DNA of 64,000 bases from contig CALUOK010000013.1 of assembly GCA_944322255.1 (NCBI GenBank), positions 1-64,000 on the forward strand, in the 5' to 3' direction. The position numbers and the translations under genes were made by a program. This DNA comes from Candidatus Methanomethylophilaceae archaeon (GTDB lineage: Archaea; Thermoplasmatota; Thermoplasmata; Methanomassiliicoccales; Methanomethylophilaceae). The notes beneath the pieces were generated by a model. It was given only the letters and a program-made list of their open reading frames with translations. It did not search any database and was not told the origin of the DNA. Shown piece by piece: positions 60,722 to 64,000 of this stretch. How positions within the stretch are numbered: the first letter of the stretch is position 1; every line of letters begins with the position of its first letter.

Positions 60722-62461
60722 TCAGGATATGCGCACCGCGGCACGGTCCTTCCCTATGGCGATCCCGCATGCGCGCACAGGTTCCCCCTTCACCCCTAGA
60801 GTGTAGCGCTTGGACTCGATCTGCCTCAGTGCCGACATCACCACATCCTCGATGTCCTCTCTCGCAGGGACCTCCTTCAACTCGATGATGACCGATGGTC
60901 CAGAACCGCTCTTAGGGAAGACGGCGATGTCGGACACTCCGTCCCCGCTGTGGTACTCCGGCACCGCATAGTATCCAGAATGGACGCTGAGCATCCCTGT
61001 TATCAACATCTGATGGAAGGCGTGCACCGAATCCGCATGGGACTTCGCTCTGTCATTGGGCGGGTTCTCGATGAGTGTCATCAGATTGGCCTCCGCCTTG
61101 GATTCGTCTCCGGAGAGCAGGCTTCCGAGAAGCCCGTCTATACGTGCCCATCCGGGCCCGAACCAGTTACGAACACGGCTCTTCAGATGAGTCATGATCT
61201 CCTTGTTCGGAACCCTGACATCATAGAATCCGCCCTCCTCTGAATCCGCTGTGAGATACCCAGACTGCACCATCAGTGTGAACATACCCTTGGGATCCAT
61301 GTCGTCGAGCATGCCGGATGTTGGAAAGGCCAGGGAACGGTCCAGTTCCATCCTCACGGACTTACCGGACAGGAGGGTGATCATGGCATCGTTCACATCG
61401 GGATTGCCTGCTGACAGGAGGATTTCGAAGTCCCGCTCACTGCTCGTCCCCACCCAGTATCCTTCGGCTTTCATGCCGTTGCCGAAGTAGTTCATGACGC
61501 TGTACGGATTGTAGATATCCGTACCGGCAATGTGATATCCGTCATAATACTCCCTGATTTCCTCCAACTTCTCCGGATGCCCTGCTTCATCGCAGGCTGA
61601 AATGACATCGTCTTCCGTCATCCCGAAACAGTCGGCGAACCGGGAACCTTCAAGGGGTCCGCTGACTACAAGGTTGTTAAGACCTGAGAACAGAGATTCC
61701 CTTGCAACCCTCAGCACACCCACGAGGACCGCTTTGTAGACATGGGGATTGTCCTTAAGCAGAGGCGTCAGAGTGTTCCTCACAGTCCTAATCACATCGG
61801 TGTAATGTTCCATACCGAGAGCCATGTGAACAGGTGCATCATACTCGTCTATCAGAACCACGGCTGGAACGCCGTGATGCAGATGCAGCATCTCCGACAG
61901 GGATGCGAGATCGTCCGGTTCGAACTCCGACAGATCGTAATCCAACCTCTTCGACACATCCTTTCTCATAAATCCAGGCAGTCTTTCGGACGTCTCCAGG
62001 TAGTAATGTGTCCTGTATGCGGAACGGATGATGTGACCGAAACGTCTGGCAACAGACTCTGGATCCTTGCCTGAAACGGTCTTCATGTTGAGGTAGATGA
62101 CCGGAAACGTGTTCTTGATGTCATCGTGGCTACCGCACTCTGATATCAGCGTCCCGTCGAACCACGTGTTGCCCTTGTACTTCACGTTGAGGAATGCGTC
62201 CAGCATCGTGAGGTTGATCGACTTGCCGAAACGACGGGGCCTGCAGAACAGAAAGACCTTGTTGTGTCTGTCGGACATTATGCGATCAATCAGCATCGTC
62301 TTGTCCGCCAGATATCCGCCGGTCTCACGAATCTCGATGAAGTTGTCCAATGAACCGGTCGGTTTCGTATCCTCCCCTCCGTTGATTGTGGATACGCCAT
62401 CGTTCTTTTTAGAATTTGTCCAACTGTCACGGGAGATTTTCTCACTCATGACATCAGACAA
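60722..62461 (-). CDS. DUF1703 AAA-ATPase / PD-(D/E)XK nuclease
   Basis: A 579-residue protein of the AAA-ATPase-like (PF09820) plus PD-(D/E)XK-9 (PF08011) family. The start has the family-typical IETGGYLADKTMLI-like segment and a degenerate P-loop CRPRRFGKS at 73-81. The Walker B segment is VVLIDEYDAPVH. The C-terminus has GVSDIAVFP and VIIELKE, the nuclease D and ExK. This family is abundant in gut anaerobes and often behaves as mobile or host-interaction accessory DNA. It lies next to a tRNA gene, a common insertion place. Function is unknown. Confidence 0.88.
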   Translation of the reverse strand: MSDVMSEKISRDSWTNSKKNDGVSTINGGEDTKPTGSLDNFIEIRETGGYLADKTMLIDRIMSDRHNKVFLFCRPRRFGKSINLTMLDAFLNVKYKGNTWFDGTLISECGSHDDIKNTFPVIYLNMKTVSGKDPESVARRFGHIIRSAYRTHYYLETSERLPGFMRKDVSKRLDYDLSEFEPDDLASLSEMLHLHHGVPAVVLIDEYDAPVHMALGMEHYTDVIRTVRNTLTPLLKDNPHVYKAVLVGVLRVARESLFSGLNNLVVSGPLEGSRFADCFGMTEDDVISACDEAGHPEKLEEIREYYDGYHIAGTDIYNPYSVMNYFGNGMKAEGYWVGTSSERDFEILLSAGNPDVNDAMITLLSGKSVRMELDRSLAFPTSGMLDDMDPKGMFTLMVQSGYLTADSEEGGFYDVRVPNKEIMTHLKSRVRNWFGPGWARIDGLLGSLLSGDESKAEANLMTLIENPPNDRAKSHADSVHAFHQMLITGMLSVHSGYYAVPEYHSGDGVSDIAVFPKSGSGPSVIIELKEVPAREDIEDVVMSALRQIESKRYTLGVKGEPVRACGIAIGKDRAAVRIS

Positions 62462-62546
62462 TAGGCGTTGCAGATATTAGCAAGAGGTTATTGATAATCG
62501 TCGATAAAGGTTAGATCACACCAGAGAGGTTCCGAATTTGAATCGT

Positions 62547-62564
62547 AAAAACCAGGATAACTGG
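62547..62564 (-). terminator. Hairpin and T-run after tRNA-Leu
   Basis: On the minus strand CCAG-TTATC-CTGG is followed by TTTTT, starting 6 nt after the tRNA CCA end. A T-run alone can stop archaeal RNA polymerase. Confidence 0.55.
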
Positions 62565-62570
62565 AAACAA

Positions 62571-62658
62571 TGGTGCTGGGGAAGGGATTCGAACCCTTGA
62601 AACCCTACGGTAAGGGATCTTGAGTCCCTCGCCTTTGACCAGGCTCGGCTACCCCAGC
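62571..62658 (-). tRNA. tRNA-Leu (anticodon CAA), CCA encoded
   Basis: An 85-nt tRNA plus encoded CCA. The acceptor stem GCTGGGG pairs with CCCCAGC, the anticodon stem GGGA/TCCC carries loop CTCAAGA with anticodon CAA for UUG codons, there is a long variable arm (TTACCGTAGGGTTTC region) typical of leucine, and the T-arm contains GGTTCGAATCC. There is no intron. It stands between the DUF1703 gene and methionine aminopeptidase. Confidence 0.95.
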
Positions 62659-62693
62659 ATGGAGGATGAGGAAAGGGGTTTGGTTGAAAACGT

Positions 62694-63584
62694 TTACGGA
62701 AGGGTGGTGACCTCACCGCGCTTTCCGTCTATGTAGAACGTGTACTCGTGCTGCGACACGATGCCGCCGTCGACCTCCACCAGCTGGGCGTAGCTCGACA
62801 GCACGCCGTGCCTGATGAGTGTCCTGACATGCTTCTCGGCATCCGGGAAGTCGCAGCTCCTGGCGCAGAAGGGGAACGACTTGAACTCCCCCTTCACGTA
62901 CTCGAAGAACTCCTGGGTCTTGGGGTCCGCGATGGGCCTCTCCCTCAGGATCCTGACAATGTTCCCGGGCTTCCCGTTCTTGACCTCGCCCTTCCCGTTG
63001 GTGGCGAAGGGCTCGATGGCCACGGTCATTCCGGCCTTGATCTGTGTCTCCTCGCCGCTGGCGAAGTTGGGGACCGACATGCCGGCGTGCAGGTTGTACT
63101 GCTCGATCTGGTGGCCGCAGAGGTTGACGATAGGGTGGAATCCGGCGTTCTCGATGGTCATCTGCACCGCGCGGCCGATCTCGCCGAGTGGCACCCCGTC
63201 GCCGATGAACTCCGCCACGGTGTTCCTGGCGGTCTTGGAGATCTCGACCAGGTCCTTGTATGTGTTCGTGCCCACCTCGACGGTTCCGGCGGTGTCGCCG
63301 ACGTAGCCGTCCAGCTCCGCACCGCAGTCCACCTTGACGACATCGCCCACCTGGAACACGGACTTGTCCGTGCAGCTGGGAGTGTAGTGCGCCGCGATCT
63401 CGTTTATGCTGATGTTGCAGGGGAAGGCCAGACCACATCCGTGTTCGCGGATGTAGCCCTCCACCTCCTGAGCGACATCGTACAGCTTCACGCCCTCCTT
63501 AACCATGGAGAGCCCCAGCTCCCTCGCCGCACCGGCGACCTTGCCGGCCGTGCGGAGCTTCGCCAACTGATCCTCGTTCAGCAT
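62694..63584 (-). CDS. map: Methionine aminopeptidase
   Basis: A 296-residue archaeal type II methionine aminopeptidase beginning MLNEDQLAKLR. Metal ligands are visible: the two aspartates in VDCGAELDGYVGDTAG, the histidine in CGHQIEQYNLHAG, and glutamates in AIEPFAT and SQHEYTF. It removes the initiator methionine. Its start overlaps the stop of the YrdC/Sua5 gene by 7 nt, so the two are co-transcribed. A longer frame upstream lies inside that gene and was not used. Confidence 0.96.
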   Translation of the reverse strand: MLNEDQLAKLRTAGKVAGAARELGLSMVKEGVKLYDVAQEVEGYIREHGCGLAFPCNISINEIAAHYTPSCTDKSVFQVGDVVKVDCGAELDGYVGDTAGTVEVGTNTYKDLVEISKTARNTVAEFIGDGVPLGEIGRAVQMTIENAGFHPIVNLCGHQIEQYNLHAGMSVPNFASGEETQIKAGMTVAIEPFATNGKGEVKNGKPGNIVRILRERPIADPKTQEFFEYVKGEFKSFPFCARSCDFPDAEKHVRTLIRHGVLSSYAQLVEVDGGIVSQHEYTFYIDGKRGEVTTLP

Positions 63585-64000
63585 TCTAAAACTTCCTTGA
63601 TCTTGTCGACCGGGATCGCACCCTGACGGACGATCTCGACCTCCTTGTCCATGAGCCAGACTATGGTCGAGGGCTGTCCGAGCGTGCACGGGCCGGCGTC
63701 GATGTAGGTGTCGACGGCGTCCCCGTAGTCGGATATGGCGGCGTCCACATCCACGGCGTCCGGGCGTCCGTGGAGGTTGGCGGACGTGGCCACGATGGGG
63801 CCTGTGCGCCTGATGAGCTCCAGAGCGAACCTGTTGTCGGGGATGCGTATGCCGACCTTCTGGGATGACGACGTCACGATGTCTGGCACATTGGGCTGCT
63901 TCTTGATTATGATCGTCAGGGGACCGGGGAGGAACGCCTTGATGAGCTTGTCGGCATTCTCGTTGAGGACTGCCACGCTCTCGAGCATGGCCTTGTCGGA
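63578..64000 (-). CDS. sua5: Sua5/YrdC threonylcarbamoyl-AMP synthase, N-terminus missing
   Basis: The frame runs off the end of the window; 140 residues remain of a usual 190-200. FLPGPLTIIIKK, VGIRIPDN, GPIVATSANLHGRPDA and STIVWL are the YrdC-domain motifs. The enzyme makes threonylcarbamoyl-AMP for the t6A modification of tRNAs. It overlaps map by 7 nt. Confidence 0.92.
   Translation of the reverse strand, partial: SDKAMLESVAVLNENADKLIKAFLPGPLTIIIKKQPNVPDIVTSSSQKVGIRIPDNRFALELIRRTGPIVATSANLHGRPDAVDVDAAISDYGDAVDTYIDAGPCTLGQPSTIVWLMDKEVEIVRQGAIPVDKIKEVLEC

Noticed and set aside
62571-62658. tRNA-Leu as an attachment site of an integrated element
   Set aside because: No duplicate of the tRNA 3' end and no integrase gene were seen in the window. 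The DUF1703 neighbour alone is not enough.
1-64000. CRISPR array or cas genes
   Set aside because: No regularly spaced repeats with unique spacers and no Cas protein were seen. The only direct repeats are the two-copy elements listed.

Overview
The window looks like part of a GC-rich archaeal chromosome, most likely a host-associated methanogen of the Methanomassiliicoccales (Thermoplasmatota). Archaeal identity is seen directly. There is an intact family D DNA polymerase large subunit, an rps13-rps4-rps11-rpoD cluster with a ferredoxin-like RpoD, mevalonate kinase, geranylgeranyl reductase beside a tetraether-lipid synthase-type radical SAM enzyme, and TATA boxes about 25 nt upstream of short or absent leaders. 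The heterodisulfide-reductase-like protein points to a methanogen. The order-level placement is inference.

Layout. 1-2.9 kb: end of a BREX- or TerB-type operon (BrxD-like ATPase plus helicase). 3-9.5 kb: accessory genes, namely a Sel1 protein, a Doc-like toxin, a methylase-like/specificity-subunit fusion whose catalytic motifs are gone, a CARF-like winged-helix protein, and an RNA-repair pair (RNA ligase and RlaP nucleotidyltransferase). 9.6-10.1 kb: no convincing protein, but a dense nest of inverted repeats that reads as a structured RNA, transcribed divergently from the RNA ligase across a palindromic operator. 10.3-19.9 kb: a tandem array of two unrecognised paralogous families (A, Sel1-like; B, with an RDxTGW motif), arranged as A-B pairs with ATGA overlaps, plus one B-A fusion. 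A second copy of the operator palindrome stands at the head of this array. 20.1-29.7 kb: an AT-rich insert carrying McrBC-like genes and a convergent four-gene operon of cytosine methylase, GHKL ATPase, Z1 ATPase and DUF4420 nuclease. 29.9-38.7 kb: a UvrD-like helicase and small accessory genes, several with leaderless-type promoters.

38.8-64 kb is mostly core genome: aminotransferase, mevalonate kinase, an HdrCB-like protein, a tetraether synthase/ferredoxin/geranylgeranyl reductase operon for membrane lipids, a giant surface protein, Nog1 and PolD, the ribosomal/RNA polymerase operon, a MATE transporter, a DUF1703 ATPase-nuclease, tRNA-Leu(CAA), methionine aminopeptidase and the end of a Sua5/YrdC gene.

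The best candidates for something undescribed are (i) the RNA ligase-RlaP locus with its divergent structured RNA and shared operator, and (ii) the A/B paralogue array.
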